From: a virus | IMG/VR virus record: IMGVR_UViG_3300027734_000320 | Coordinates: 1-23,577 of that record | Strand: one strand, 5' to 3' | Length of the DNA stretch: 23,577 nucleotides | Shown here: in pieces, positions 1 to 7,689 of the stretch | How the letters are laid out: each line of letters begins with the position of its first letter | Numbering within the stretch: the stretch's first letter is position 1 | The notes under the pieces: model-generated | The model's database searches: none | Seen by the model: the letters and a program-made list of their open reading frames with translations, nothing else | What the model was told of the DNA's origin: nothing | Position numbers and translations under genes: made by a program

Positions 1-1
1 C

Positions 2-307
2 GTGGAAGACTGGGTCACCACCGAGGTGGAGGCGTGGGTATACGCGACGATGCAGGGACTACTCGCTGCCCGCGAGCGGTTGCCCTCGGTGGAGGGGCGC
101 GAGCTGCTCGTCATCGGTGACCGGCCTGACATCGCGCAGGTCGTACGCCGCGCATACACGGGTCGCCTTGGTGATGCCGTCGCTATCCGTGATGCCAAGT
201 TCCCAGGCGTGACCTACCGGTGCCGGCGCTTCGTAGACAGGATGCGTCTGCGCTCCATACTGCGCGAGCTTGTCGTCACCACCAAGGCATCCGAGGAGGC
301 AGCGTGA
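2..307 (+). CDS. Hypothetical phage protein, possibly 5'-truncated
   Basis: The frame is open from a GTG at the second base of the window, so the true start may lie upstream and the 101-aa product may be incomplete. I do not recognise a family. The protein is a compact mix of acidic and basic residues with no membrane segment, signal peptide or cysteine cluster. A central stretch (ELLVIGDRPDIAQVV) looks like a beta strand followed by a helix, and the C-terminal third is arginine-rich (YRCRRFVDRMRLRSILREL). The next gene starts at 304 with a GTG overlapping this stop (GTGA), which suggests translational coupling. It is the first visible gene of a four-gene plus-strand group ending at 1375. Confidence 0.6.
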   Translation: MEDWVTTEVEAWVYATMQGLLAARERLPSVEGRELLVIGDRPDIAQVVRRAYTGRLGDAVAIRDAKFPGVTYRCRRFVDRMRLRSILRELVVTTKASEEAA

Positions 308-603
308 GCATCAACCTTGAGGAGATCGTTGAACGCGCAGTACCAATGTCAGGAGGACACTACCTCGCTGTGCGCGCCGAGGACTTCAACGCGCTCGTCG
401 CAGAGGTTGAGTGGCTCCGAGCGCAGCGCGTGTTGAGCAACGAGGACTTCTCGCGTGCGTTCGACATGGGCCTTGCAGCGGGGGAGAAGCGGGAGCGCGC
501 CGCCGTGGTGGAGTGGCTTCGCTTGTTGCGGCCGGTTGCCTCGACCTACCTACTGGCAGACGCCATCGAACGCGGCGAGCACCGCCGCGAGGAGGGGACA
601 TGA
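304..603 (+). CDS. Hypothetical phage protein, 99 aa
   Basis: I chose the GTG at 304 because it overlaps the previous stop (GTGA) and follows a strong SD (GAGGAGG, then six bases). A longer reading of the same frame from 220 would lie entirely inside the previous gene. The 99-aa product begins with a short helix (INLEEIVERAV), has a central helical stretch (FNALVAEVEWLRAQRVL) and ends in a charged tail (ERGEHRREEGT). I recognise no domain. It resembles the small helical early proteins common in phages, but no function can be assigned. The next start overlaps its stop by ATGA at 600-603. Confidence 0.7.
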   Translation: MSINLEEIVERAVPMSGGHYLAVRAEDFNALVAEVEWLRAQRVLSNEDFSRAFDMGLAAGEKRERAAVVEWLRLLRPVASTYLLADAIERGEHRREEGT

Positions 604-1076
604 AGGAGAAGCACATCCGCGTCCGCATCGAGCAGTGCCTATTCCTCGCCAGCCTGTCGCCATGTCCGCGTCGTTCGTTCGGTGCGGTGCTCATCGACCC
701 GCACACCAACAGCGTCATCTCGGACGGCTACAACGGCACCAGTCGTGGCAGTCCGAACCCGCTGTGCGGTGGCCTGACCTGCGAGCGTGAGCATGTGGAG
801 TCGGGCACGCGGCTAGAGCTGGGATGCCATCACGCCGAGAGCAACGCCCTCGCGAACGCAGCCAGGCGAGGCGTCGCCACCAACGGCGCATGGCTCATCG
901 TCACTGGCCAGCCGTGCTTGATGTGCGCGAAACTCATCTTCCACGCCGGCATCGGTCGCGTCTACTGCGTGAAGAACGGCTACGCTGGTGGCGACGCTGG
1001 GCCTGCGTTCCTCACCAGCAACCATGTCGAGGTCATCTACGTCGATGGCCCTGCTGACCCACGGTTCAGCGCATGA
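600..1076 (+). CDS. dCMP deaminase-family protein (ComE-like)
   Basis: This 158-aa product is a zinc-dependent cytidine/deoxycytidylate deaminase-family protein. dCMP deaminases convert dCMP to dUMP, feeding thymidylate synthesis in the cytoplasm. The zinc site is visible as H78-A-E80, with E80 the proton-shuttling glutamate, and P105-C106-L-M-C109. The N-terminal SFGAVLID and DGYNGTSRG segments match the substrate-binding strand and loop of phage dCMP deaminases. Extra Cys/His residues at 56, 61, 65 and 77 could form the second, structural zinc site known in some dCMP deaminases. The ATG overlaps the previous stop (ATGA) and follows GAGGAGGGG. No thymidylate synthase or dUTPase is visible in this window. 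A general nucleoside deaminase is the alternative; the length and the NG-rich N-terminus favour dCMP. Confidence 0.9.
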   Translation: MKEKHIRVRIEQCLFLASLSPCPRRSFGAVLIDPHTNSVISDGYNGTSRGSPNPLCGGLTCEREHVESGTRLELGCHHAESNALANAARRGVATNGAWLIVTGQPCLMCAKLIFHAGIGRVYCVKNGYAGGDAGPAFLTSNHVEVIYVDGPADPRFSA

Positions 1077-1375
1077 GCTGGCTCATGGTTGCGACAGCCT
1101 ACGTCGCGAACTGTGATGGCTGCACGGGAACGATGGCTTCAGGTCTGCGAGCGGAGCACGAGTACGGCTACGTCGCAGCCTCGCCAGCGTGGGCGTTCGG
1201 TACATGCCTTGAGTTGTACATCGACCGACGCTGGCAGCGAGTGACCGTGCAGGACAGAGGCTCAAAGGTACGCAAGCGCAACAGGCTGGACATCCTCGCG
1301 CCCACAGTCGAGGAGGCGCGTACCTGGGGAAAGCGAAAGGTCAGAGTCCGTTACTGCGACGACTTCAACCTGTAA
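1073..1375 (+). CDS. Small 3D-domain (double-psi beta-barrel) protein
   Basis: This 100-aa protein matches the 3D domain (named for three aspartates) of bacterial cell-wall-associated proteins such as YuiC and the MltA core. The domain is a double-psi beta-barrel linked to peptidoglycan cleavage. The matching stretch runs from TAYVANC near residue 8 to the end. D61 in the VQDRG motif and D73 in NRLDI are kept, followed by the typical EEARTWGKRKVRV ending. The aspartate normally found in the VAVDP-like motif is a serine here (VAASP, S37), so the catalytic set is incomplete. There is no signal peptide, so it may be a virion or endolysin-type hydrolase accessory or a non-catalytic binder. Start by ATGA overlap with the deaminase gene; the SD is weak. 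It is the last gene before a terminator. Confidence 0.65.
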   Translation: MSWLMVATAYVANCDGCTGTMASGLRAEHEYGYVAASPAWAFGTCLELYIDRRWQRVTVQDRGSKVRKRNRLDILAPTVEEARTWGKRKVRVRYCDDFNL

Positions 1376-1444
1376 GAGTTACTTACACGTTGATGCGCGT
1401 ATCAGCCTCTGCTCAGCAAGCCTTCCATCGATACGCCAGTAAGT

Positions 1445-1472
1445 AGGCCCACCCGGATCTCCGAGTGGGCCT
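1445..1472. terminator. Bidirectional hairpin terminator between convergent genes
   Basis: AGGCCCAC at 1445-1452 pairs perfectly with GTGGGCCT at 1465-1472. The stem can extend inward (CGG/CCG) after one mismatch. CTTGCTTT follows on the plus side. It lies between the 3' ends of the plus-strand 3D-domain gene and the minus-strand helicase gene, so it could end transcription from both sides. A second, looser inverted repeat (TACTTAC at 1380-1386 with GTAAGTA at 1439-1445) flanks the same gap of about 100 bases, which contains no gene. Confidence 0.75.
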
Positions 1473-1478
1473 CTTGCT

Positions 1479-3731
1479 TTACCAGAGCGGCTGCTGCTCT
1501 GTGCTCTCGCTTGCGATCTCCTCGCGGCGCTCATCAATGGCCTCGTCCATCGTCTCAAGCACGTTGAACTTCGCCTGGTTGTTCACGTCGTACTTGGCCT
1601 GCGCCTTGACGACGATGAGCCGCACCACCGCACCCGACATGGTCATGGTCGAGGTGATGTGGTTCGCATCGCATCGCGTCCACCCGCGCTCCTTCCACGT
1701 CGCGAGGATGGCTGCTGCGTCGTAGCCCCAGAAGCGCAGACGATCCTTGCAGATGTCGGGACGTACGCCGATGAACTCCCACATGTCGCCGCCCTGCCAG
1801 CGACCAGACCAGCCCTGCGGGGGAGCATCCTTGCTCACACCAGGAGCCTTCTCAAGACTCGCTTGCATTGATGCAAGGTACGACAGCATGTCGTGCATGG
1901 CCGAGGTTGCACGGTCAGCATTCACCATCGACGCAGCCACGCCACCGTAGGCTTCCGTGATGGGGCTACGGATGAACTGCGGTGCGCCCGTGCGCTGGTA
2001 CAGGAACTCCGCACACGCAAGCACGGCGAGGTACTGCGCGATGCGTCCACCGATGGGATTGAACTTCAGCATGTCGCTGAAGCCATCCACGCTGCGGTCG
2101 TACTGGTCACGCAGGGCAGACACCATCGCAGGGTCGTTCAACATCTGCACGATGCGAGGGCCGAGGTGACCGTGGTACCGGTGCGCGTCGCGACTGGTCA
2201 GGCGTGCAATCTCACCGTGCGATAGCGGCTCGTGCTTGGAGAACGGCGAACCCCACAGCGACAGGATGCGTGCAGCAGCTCCACCCTCCGTAGCGTAGTG
2301 GGTGAGCGGAGCCTCGCCCGTGGACAGCAGCACCGTGCGCCAGTGAGTCTGCTCTTGCAGTCCTTGGATCGTGGCGCGGCCTCGACCCATGCCCTGCGCC
2401 ACAGCGTAGACGATAGAGCTCACGCGGTCTGGCTTCGCTCGCTTGCTGTCATCGAGGATGAGCGGCATGTCGCACACGAACGCAGCAGCGCGCTCGATCC
2501 AGGTCTGCGTCGCGTCCCACGACCACACCAGCCCGTTGTCTCGCTCGCTCGGTGAACCCCACACGCTCGCCGCCAAGCGCAGCGCCGTGGTCTTGCCCTT
2601 GCTCGTCTCTCCACCGAAGTCGAGGCAGAAGTTCGGAGCTTCAGGGAGATGCTTGAGGATGGGCGGGCAGATGGACGCGAGGATGGCTAGCCCGAAGCGC
2701 GGGTGCTGGCGCAGCCGGCTGACCATGCTGCACCATTCGTCCCACGTTCCACGCTGGAAATAACCTTTCGCCATGCTGGACAAGCCAGGCTTATTGATGT
2801 CGAGGTGGATAGGCGCCGCTTCCCACGAACCCGTGTCGAGGTCAGCCATGACGATACCGTCAGGCGTGATGAGGTTACGGCCCCACATGTAGCCGCTCTG
2901 GTTCCAGCCGAGGTGGCCGACCGTCACGGCCTCGTTGATAGCCGCCTCGTTCTGGTGCAGGTAGGCTTCGAACCAGTCGACCAATCCGCGTGCGCTGTTG
3001 CTGCTGACCGGGACGTTGAACGCAGAGAGCTGCGATAGTTCGGTCGCGACGAGCACGCTCTTGCGTCCGCAGACGTGCTGGTGCCAGCGACCCTTGGAAC
3101 GCCAGCGCAGCATGACGTAGGAGCCTTCGCTGTCCACGTCACGCATGATGCCGGTGATGAGGATGGGTGTGCGGCACAGGTTCTCCGACCGCTCGCTTCC
3201 GTCCTCGTCGGTGACGATCTTCCACACGCCGCCGGCATCCACGCGGAAGCCCACGGGGCAGGTCACGTCGTCAGAGATATCGATCTCGTCAACGATGTCG
3301 CCAAGCGATGCGCGGATCTTCTCGGTCAGCGTGGTGATGCGACGCGTGCCGCCCTTGCCGGCTCGGCCATGCGACAGACGGCGAGCCTCTGACCGCACCA
3401 TGGTCAGGAGTTGCGCACTCCACTTGCTCCAGCCTGGCGTCTGCCCAAGCAGGAAGACCTCGCGCATGAGCGGCTCCTGCTCCAAACTCCACTGCGCTCC
3501 GAGCGCAAGCATGAATCGCGGCGTGCAGAGCGATGCCCAATCGACCATGCCTTCTGCCTTGGGCTTGCCGGCAGCGTTGCGACAGAAGGCGACGAAAGAC
3601 TTCATGGCCCAGGCTGCGAGCTTGGCGCGGGTCTTGTCGTCCTTGAGGTCAGACGGCTTGACCTCCGCAGCGTTGAGCAGGTCGGGAAGAGTCAGTCCTC
3701 CGGCGAGGAGACTAGGCAGGTCATGCGACAT
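1479..3731 (-). CDS. DUF927-type replicative helicase/ATPase
   Basis: This 750-aa protein looks like the DUF927 family of phage and mobile-element proteins, which are DnaB/SF3-like ATPases often paired with a primase. The ATPase core is visible: Walker A GGETSKGKTT at residues 373-382, Walker B LILDD at 424-428, and a downstream polar strand LLSTGEAPL near 468-476. The region before it (about 155-370), with VGFRVDAGGVWKI, has the layout of the DUF927 N-terminal part. I chose the ATG at 3731 rather than the longer frame from 3800. An AAGGAA SD lies seven bases upstream of it, and it overlaps the primase gene by only 11 bases. It is the last gene of the minus replication block. Its likely job is to unwind the phage replication fork together with the adjacent primase. 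Confidence 0.8.
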   Translation of the reverse strand: MSHDLPSLLAGGLTLPDLLNAAEVKPSDLKDDKTRAKLAAWAMKSFVAFCRNAAGKPKAEGMVDWASLCTPRFMLALGAQWSLEQEPLMREVFLLGQTPGWSKWSAQLLTMVRSEARRLSHGRAGKGGTRRITTLTEKIRASLGDIVDEIDISDDVTCPVGFRVDAGGVWKIVTDEDGSERSENLCRTPILITGIMRDVDSEGSYVMLRWRSKGRWHQHVCGRKSVLVATELSQLSAFNVPVSSNSARGLVDWFEAYLHQNEAAINEAVTVGHLGWNQSGYMWGRNLITPDGIVMADLDTGSWEAAPIHLDINKPGLSSMAKGYFQRGTWDEWCSMVSRLRQHPRFGLAILASICPPILKHLPEAPNFCLDFGGETSKGKTTALRLAASVWGSPSERDNGLVWSWDATQTWIERAAAFVCDMPLILDDSKRAKPDRVSSIVYAVAQGMGRGRATIQGLQEQTHWRTVLLSTGEAPLTHYATEGGAAARILSLWGSPFSKHEPLSHGEIARLTSRDAHRYHGHLGPRIVQMLNDPAMVSALRDQYDRSVDGFSDMLKFNPIGGRIAQYLAVLACAEFLYQRTGAPQFIRSPITEAYGGVAASMVNADRATSAMHDMLSYLASMQASLEKAPGVSKDAPPQGWSGRWQGGDMWEFIGVRPDICKDRLRFWGYDAAAILATWKERGWTRCDANHITSTMTMSGAVVRLIVVKAQAKYDVNNQAKFNVLETMDEAIDERREEIASESTEQQPLW

Positions 3732-4716
3732 GGTGGTGTTCCTTCGTGGTAGCGAAGAGTGCGAGGTTGATTCGTCGGAGGCTGTATCCCGCGAGGGCAT
3801 CTGCTATCTCGCTGGCGTATCTCTCCCCTACAGCGTCTTGGTCGGTGGCGATGTAGACGGTAGCGTGTCCCGGCACGCGTCCGGAGGCAAGGTGCTTCCA
3901 TGAGCCAGCACCACCACCGATGACTGCGGTAGCGTCATCACTGCGGGCAGCGCATGCAGCAGCGAGGTAGTCCGTCAGTCCCTCAACGATGATGACCTGA
4001 CTCACCTCGTTGGGCTTGCCCTGCATCATCGGTCGAGCACGCCACGGGTCGAGGAAGAGCCAGCCAGCAGCGTAGCCTCGCGGCCAGCGGGTCTTGCCCA
4101 TCACGTTGTCGGTGATGGCGCGAGCATGGCAAGAGCGGAGACTCCCCATACCATCGTACGCCCCGACCATGAGCGGGTAGTTGCGACCCCACGGCCACCA
4201 GTCAGGGTAGACGTCGAGCACGGGCAGCGCACCGCATGGAGCGTCGACAGGGATGCCGCGTCGCTCAAGGTAGGCGGCTACCTCTGCATCGGTAGAGGCA
4301 GGCCGGCAGCAGCGCAGGAGCGCGGCGACCTGGTCAACAGGTGGAGGTGGCGTCTGCTCGATGACGACAGGCGCAAGGTCAGCACGGTTGACCTCGACGT
4401 GCTCGCCATGACCAGCAAGCAGGTTGACGCCCTGAAGCCACGAGCGCACACGCGACCAGTCATCACCTGACTGCGGAGCACGACCGAAGACGGCAGCAGC
4501 TGCAAGCCACAGCCCGCCAGAGTGAACGCCGCAGGCGAGACACTTCACGGATGCGCCATTGTGGTCGAACATCATGGGCAGACGCTTGTCGCTACGCGAG
4601 CGGCGCTGCGCTCCACACGTAGGGCATGGGCCGAGCGCACGGCGTGACACGGTGAGTCCGAGCGCCTGCACCACGGCAGCAGCAGGGATGGCGCGTGCTT
4701 CATCAAGCCACGACAT
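3721..4716 (-). CDS. DNA primase, CHC2-like zinc finger plus Toprim
   Basis: The 331-aa product has a primase layout. The N-terminal zinc-binding motif is CPTC (C31, C34) with CLAC (C59, C62), and the C-terminal Toprim domain has IIVEGLTDYLAA (E245) and YIATDQDAVG (D292, D294). Toprim acidic residues bind the metal ions for RNA primer synthesis. The length suits a phage-type stand-alone primase whose helicase partner is a separate protein, here the next gene. I chose the ATG at 4716 over the adjacent GTG at 4719 because GGAGG sits six bases from the ATG but only three from the GTG. The gene overlaps the helicase start by 11 bases, suggesting coupled expression. Confidence 0.88.
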   Translation of the reverse strand: MSWLDEARAIPAAAVVQALGLTVSRRALGPCPTCGAQRRSRSDKRLPMMFDHNGASVKCLACGVHSGGLWLAAAAVFGRAPQSGDDWSRVRSWLQGVNLLAGHGEHVEVNRADLAPVVIEQTPPPPVDQVAALLRCCRPASTDAEVAAYLERRGIPVDAPCGALPVLDVYPDWWPWGRNYPLMVGAYDGMGSLRSCHARAITDNVMGKTRWPRGYAAGWLFLDPWRARPMMQGKPNEVSQVIIVEGLTDYLAAACAARSDDATAVIGGGAGSWKHLASGRVPGHATVYIATDQDAVGERYASEIADALAGYSLRRINLALFATTKEHHHVA

Positions 4717-4735
4717 CACTCACCTCCAATAAGGA

Positions 4736-4787
4736 GGGACGTTCCCCCGCCTGCCACACCACCAGCACAGCGACGAGGGAACGTCCC
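4736..4787. repeat. Perfect 11-bp inverted repeat upstream of the primase gene
   Basis: GGGACGTTCCC at 4736-4746 is the exact reverse complement of GGGAACGTCCC at 4777-4787, with 30 bases between. Each arm is itself one base short of a palindrome, so each could also bind a dimeric protein. The pair lies in the gap of about 96 bases between the resolvase stop and the primase start. It could be an operator pair, an RNA stem controlling the primase and helicase genes, or an origin-type site. There is no U-run on either side, so a simple intrinsic terminator is less likely. Confidence 0.6.
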
Positions 4788-4812
4788 AAGGCGCAACCAC
4801 GAGCTACCACCT

Positions 4813-5307
4813 TCATGGCTGCGACATGCCCCACATAGCAAGGCACGCAGCATCGGCAAGCCCGTCATGCGGAGTACGCCTACCTTGAAGCACGAGGTCA
4901 AGGGAAGGCAGGCGACGCTGCACAAACGCGATGGTGCAGTCCTTCTTCTCTGCTTGTGTGTTCCATGTCTTGCTGCCGAGGATGGCCCTCGTCCACACCG
5001 AAGCGATGGGTTCAAGCACGGGGTAGCCGTGGCACGCACCGATGATGGTGCCCCAGTTCTTGCCGATCTTGAGGATGCTGGTGCGGCCTTCCATAGGGCG
5101 GCACTGCTGCTGCTCGATGACGATGCGTACGGGGCCGGCCTTCGCTGCAAAGTCGATGAAGCCACGGATGGCCTTTGCGTCAATCTGACCTGCGCGGCAG
5201 TAGCCTCCGTTCTTGTCGTCAGCTGCACACGCGAAGATGACGTTGCCGCCATCGGAGATGCCGACGATTGCCCCGCTCATGCCTGGGTCGATTCCGAAGG
5301 TGATCAT
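4813..5307 (-). CDS. RuvC-like Holliday junction resolvase
   Basis: This 164-aa protein has the RNase H-fold arrangement of RuvC-type crossover junction endonucleases. These nick four-way DNA junctions as dimers with two metal ions. The acidic catalytic set is visible: D7 in FGIDPGMSGA, E65 in IVIEQQQ, and D148/D152 in PHDGLADAACLA. The length is close to that of bacterial RuvC. In phages such enzymes resolve recombination or replication intermediates and debranch DNA before packaging, consistent with the primase/helicase neighbours and the ERF/SSB block nearby. I chose the ATG at 5307 because it overlaps the methyltransferase stop (ATGA) and follows GGAGG six bases upstream. Starting further upstream would run well into the methyltransferase gene. 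Confidence 0.87.
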   Translation of the reverse strand: MITFGIDPGMSGAIVGISDGGNVIFACAADDKNGGYCRAGQIDAKAIRGFIDFAAKAGPVRIVIEQQQCRPMEGRTSILKIGKNWGTIIGACHGYPVLEPIASVWTRAILGSKTWNTQAEKKDCTIAFVQRRLPSLDLVLQGRRTPHDGLADAACLAMWGMSQP

Positions 5308-6470
5308 GCTTCCTCCACCGCTTGAATGCGTGCGCCGATCCAGCGCATGCAGTTGACTGCCATACTGTTGCCGAGCGCCTTGTACCGAGGCCCATCGGGA
5401 CACTCGCTGGCCGACTTGCCCTTCCACGGGATGGCCGTCCATCCGTCAGGGAAACCTTGCAGGCGTTCGCACTCGGTCGGCGTGAGGCGACGGACGGCCA
5501 TGGAAGGCTGGAGCACGGCGTTCATGTTCGTTCCGTGCTGCTCGCGGACGACGCCGCATACATCTCCAGTGGTCTTGTGGTTGTAGACGTCGAAGTGAAC
5601 AGCGGGCTGCACCACCGCAGCGTGCACGACCATCTGCATTCTGTTCTTGTCGGGCATGCGCTGGTCATCGCTCGTGCAGGTCAGCGACTCTGCTACGTCT
5701 GCGCCGTTCCAAAAGCGTGCTTCAGGCACAAACAGCGAGGCGCCTCCGAGCGCATGCTGGTCTTCTAGTCCGAGCTTCTCGCCGAAACATGCGGCGAGCG
5801 TGCATGCTACGTCGCTGGGCCACTGACGCTCCGCAGAGCCGCGAGCAACATCGGAGGCAGCTCCTTTCCTCGACGTTCGGCGCGGCGCAGAATCCCCTCG
5901 CACGCCTTCCGGCTCAAAAAGTACCGAGGCAGCACGAGCTGCGTCTCCTCCAGAATGTCCGACAACGAACACACGGCGTCGTCGCTGTGGGACGGCGTGA
6001 GGGTAGCCGTCCACTCTGGCATACTGCGCGTCCAGCACTCGGTAGGCGAACCCATACCCGAGGTCGCCCAACGCCCCGAGGAAGGAGCCAAACGCCCGTC
6101 CGTCGTCTTGTGACAGGACGCCGGGGACGTTTTCCCAGACGATCCACCTTGGGCGAAGTGCTTGCGCCAGTCGGACAAACTCCAGCGTAAGGCCACCGCG
6201 AGGGTCGGCGAGTCCTTTGCGGAGTCCTGCGACGGAGAATGCTTGGCATGGGGTTCCACCGACGAGGACGTCGATTGGAGTAGATCGAACAGGGTGATCT
6301 GGTTCGGAGAGACGAGTGAAGTCTCCGTAGTTTTGGACATGTGGGTATCGCTCCTTGATGACAGCAGAGGGAAAAGGCTCGATCTCGCAGAACCACGCAG
6401 GCGTCCACCCCAAGGTGTGCCATGCGACGGATGCCGCCTCGATGCCTGAACAGACAGAACCGTAGACCAT
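5304..6470 (-). CDS. C5-cytosine DNA methyltransferase
   Basis: The 388-aa protein carries the conserved motifs of m5C methyltransferases in order. They are the S-adenosylmethionine-binding start VYGSVCSGIEAA, catalytic GGTPCQAFS with C75, WENVPG (E113-N114-V115), QRRRRVFVVG at 162-171, the RRLTPTECERLQGFPD motif, and the closing ALGNS. The region between QRRRRVFVVG and the RRLTP motif, about 180 residues, should hold the target-recognition domain, so the recognised site cannot be read from the sequence. No restriction endonuclease lies beside it, so it is an orphan enzyme likely to protect phage DNA from host restriction. The ATG at 6470 follows GGAGG four bases upstream. Longer in-frame starts lack such an SD and intrude on the divergent control region. 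Confidence 0.93.
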   Translation of the reverse strand: MVYGSVCSGIEAASVAWHTLGWTPAWFCEIEPFPSAVIKERYPHVQNYGDFTRLSEPDHPVRSTPIDVLVGGTPCQAFSVAGLRKGLADPRGGLTLEFVRLAQALRPRWIVWENVPGVLSQDDGRAFGSFLGALGDLGYGFAYRVLDAQYARVDGYPHAVPQRRRRVFVVGHSGGDAARAASVLFEPEGVRGDSAPRRTSRKGAASDVARGSAERQWPSDVACTLAACFGEKLGLEDQHALGGASLFVPEARFWNGADVAESLTCTSDDQRMPDKNRMQMVVHAAVVQPAVHFDVYNHKTTGDVCGVVREQHGTNMNAVLQPSMAVRRLTPTECERLQGFPDGWTAIPWKGKSASECPDGPRYKALGNSMAVNCMRWIGARIQAVEEA

Positions 6471-6591
6471 TGAGCCTCCGTCGTCTGATGTAGCAGCGTG
6501 CATCATGGAGCGCAAGATAGAGAAAGCGAAAGAAAGATGTTGCCGCTGCGTGAGCGTGCGAGTAGATGGAGAGTGCCACCAAGGAGAAGGC
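6471..6591. promoter_or_regulatory. Divergent intergenic region with promoter-like elements
   Basis: This 121-base gap separates the minus replication block from the plus recombination block, so it must hold or relay promoters for both unless they are read through from afar. A weak sigma70-like pair facing right is TTGCCG at 6540-6545, 17 bases, then TAGATG at 6563-6568. For the left direction a TATCTT-like -10 lies at 6514-6519 (reverse strand) without a convincing -35. A purine-only tract with few exceptions runs from about 6514 to 6539. No strong dyad is visible. These calls are by eye and tentative. Confidence 0.35.
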
Positions 6592-7287
6592 ATGATCACG
6601 CAGAGCAACGAGATCGGGGCGCTTGCCCTGGCGCTGTCGAAGGCGCAGGGTGTGATGAGGCACGCCATCAAGGACAGCAACAACCCTCACTTCAAGAGCA
6701 AGTACGCCGACCTCACCTCGTGCCTTGAGGCTGTGCGTGAGCCGCTGTCCAAGAACGGGCTGGCTATTGTGCAGCTTCCGTCCCGCAGCACCGAAGGTCT
6801 GGTCGAGCTGACCACAATGCTCATCCATGAGAGCGGCCAGTGGATCGGCAGCACTGCGTCCACCCGCATCGCCAAGGACGATCCTCAAGGCATGGGCAGC
6901 GCCCTGTCTTACCTCCGCAGGTACTGCCTGATGTCCATCACCGGACTCGGCGCGGACGACGACGATGGCGAGCAGGCCATGCACCGCAATCTTCAGATGC
7001 GTGACGACGGTCGCAAGTTCAAGCAGGAGGCCGAGCGCATCGGCAAGCAGGTCACGGGTCAGAATGTCGTCGCTGACGTTCACCACGAGTCGTGGCCGGC
7101 AGCGCGTCAGCTCTTCTGCGCTGTGCTTGGCGACCTTGGTACGGACTACGCCATCGTCGCGAACTGGTGCGAGTCGCTCGGTCGTGCGCGTCCGTCTGCC
7201 ATGGACAACGAGCAGCGCGAGAAGCTCCTCGCCTTCATCAAGAGCGAGAAGGGCAAGGCGTCCCTCTCTGCCTACACCAACCAGTAA
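6592..7287 (+). CDS. ERF-family single-strand DNA annealing protein
   Basis: The 231-aa product matches the ERF superfamily of phage recombinases, which anneal complementary single strands during recombination and genome circularisation. The N-terminal core shows the usual pattern. The helix ALALALSKAQGVMRHAIKDS leads into NPHFKSKYADLTSCLEAVREPLSKNGLAIVQ in consecutive parts. A conserved GMGSALSYLRRYCLMSITGL segment, an acidic GADDDDGEQA and a charged C-terminal part follow. The ATG at 6592 follows AAGGAG five bases upstream, while the longer frame from 6505 would start in the purine tract without an SD. SSB is next, 12 bases downstream, which is the common ERF-SSB phage pairing. Confidence 0.88.
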   Translation: MITQSNEIGALALALSKAQGVMRHAIKDSNNPHFKSKYADLTSCLEAVREPLSKNGLAIVQLPSRSTEGLVELTTMLIHESGQWIGSTASTRIAKDDPQGMGSALSYLRRYCLMSITGLGADDDDGEQAMHRNLQMRDDGRKFKQEAERIGKQVTGQNVVADVHHESWPAARQLFCAVLGDLGTDYAIVANWCESLGRARPSAMDNEQREKLLAFIKSEKGKASLSAYTNQ

Positions 7288-7299
7288 GGAGAAGCAGTC

Positions 7300-7689
7300 A
7301 TGGTCAACAAAGTCATCCTCATCGGAAACGTCGGACAGGACGTCACCACCCGCGACGTCAGCAACGGCATAGTCGCCAACACCAGCCTCGCTACCAGCGA
7401 GAAGCGCAACGGCGAAGAGAAGACGGAGTGGCATCGACTCGTCTTCTTCGGCAAGCTCGCTGACCTGGCGAAGCAGTACCTGACCAAGGGCAGCAAGGTC
7501 TACGTCGAGGGCAAGATCTCGTACCGCAAGTACACCAACAAGGACGGCGTCGAGGTCAACAGCACCGAGATCATCGTTGACCAGATGCGCTTCATGGGCG
7601 GCGGCAAGAGCGACGACAGCCGTCCGTCGAACAGCCGGCCCGCCCCATCCCGCAACGCTCCCGGCCCTGACGAGGAGATCCCGTTCTAA
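7300..7689 (+). CDS. ssb: Single-stranded DNA-binding protein
   Basis: This 129-aa protein is a bacterial-type SSB. It opens with [14 protein letters not shown] and contains [19 protein letters not shown] and [13 protein letters not shown], the hallmarks of the OB fold (roughly residues 1-105). A flexible Ser/Pro-rich linker follows, and the protein ends in the acidic tip DEEIPF, the docking tail for partner proteins in cellular SSBs. It coats single-stranded DNA during replication and recombination and probably works with the ERF protein just upstream. An AAGGAG SD precedes the ATG. Its TAA stop shares one base with the next start. Confidence 0.96.
   Translation: MVNKVILIGNVGQDVTTRDVSNGIVANTSLATSEKRNGEEKTEWHRLVFFGKLADLAKQYLTKGSKVYVEGKISYRKYTNKDGVEVNSTEIIVDQMRFMGGGKSDDSRPSNSRPAPSRNAPGPDEEIPF

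Noticed and set aside
4716-4850. Possible extra small minus-strand gene between resolvase and primase (about 45 aa)
   Set aside because: It overlaps the resolvase end, has no convincing SD or recognisable protein pattern, and the perfect inverted repeat explains the gap better.
5914-7434. Minus-strand open frame of 506 codons across the methyltransferase, ERF and SSB genes
   Set aside because: It lies antisense or out of frame to three well-recognised genes, crosses the divergent control region, and its product is a low-similarity Arg/Leu/Val-rich sequence typical of GC-rich shadow frames.
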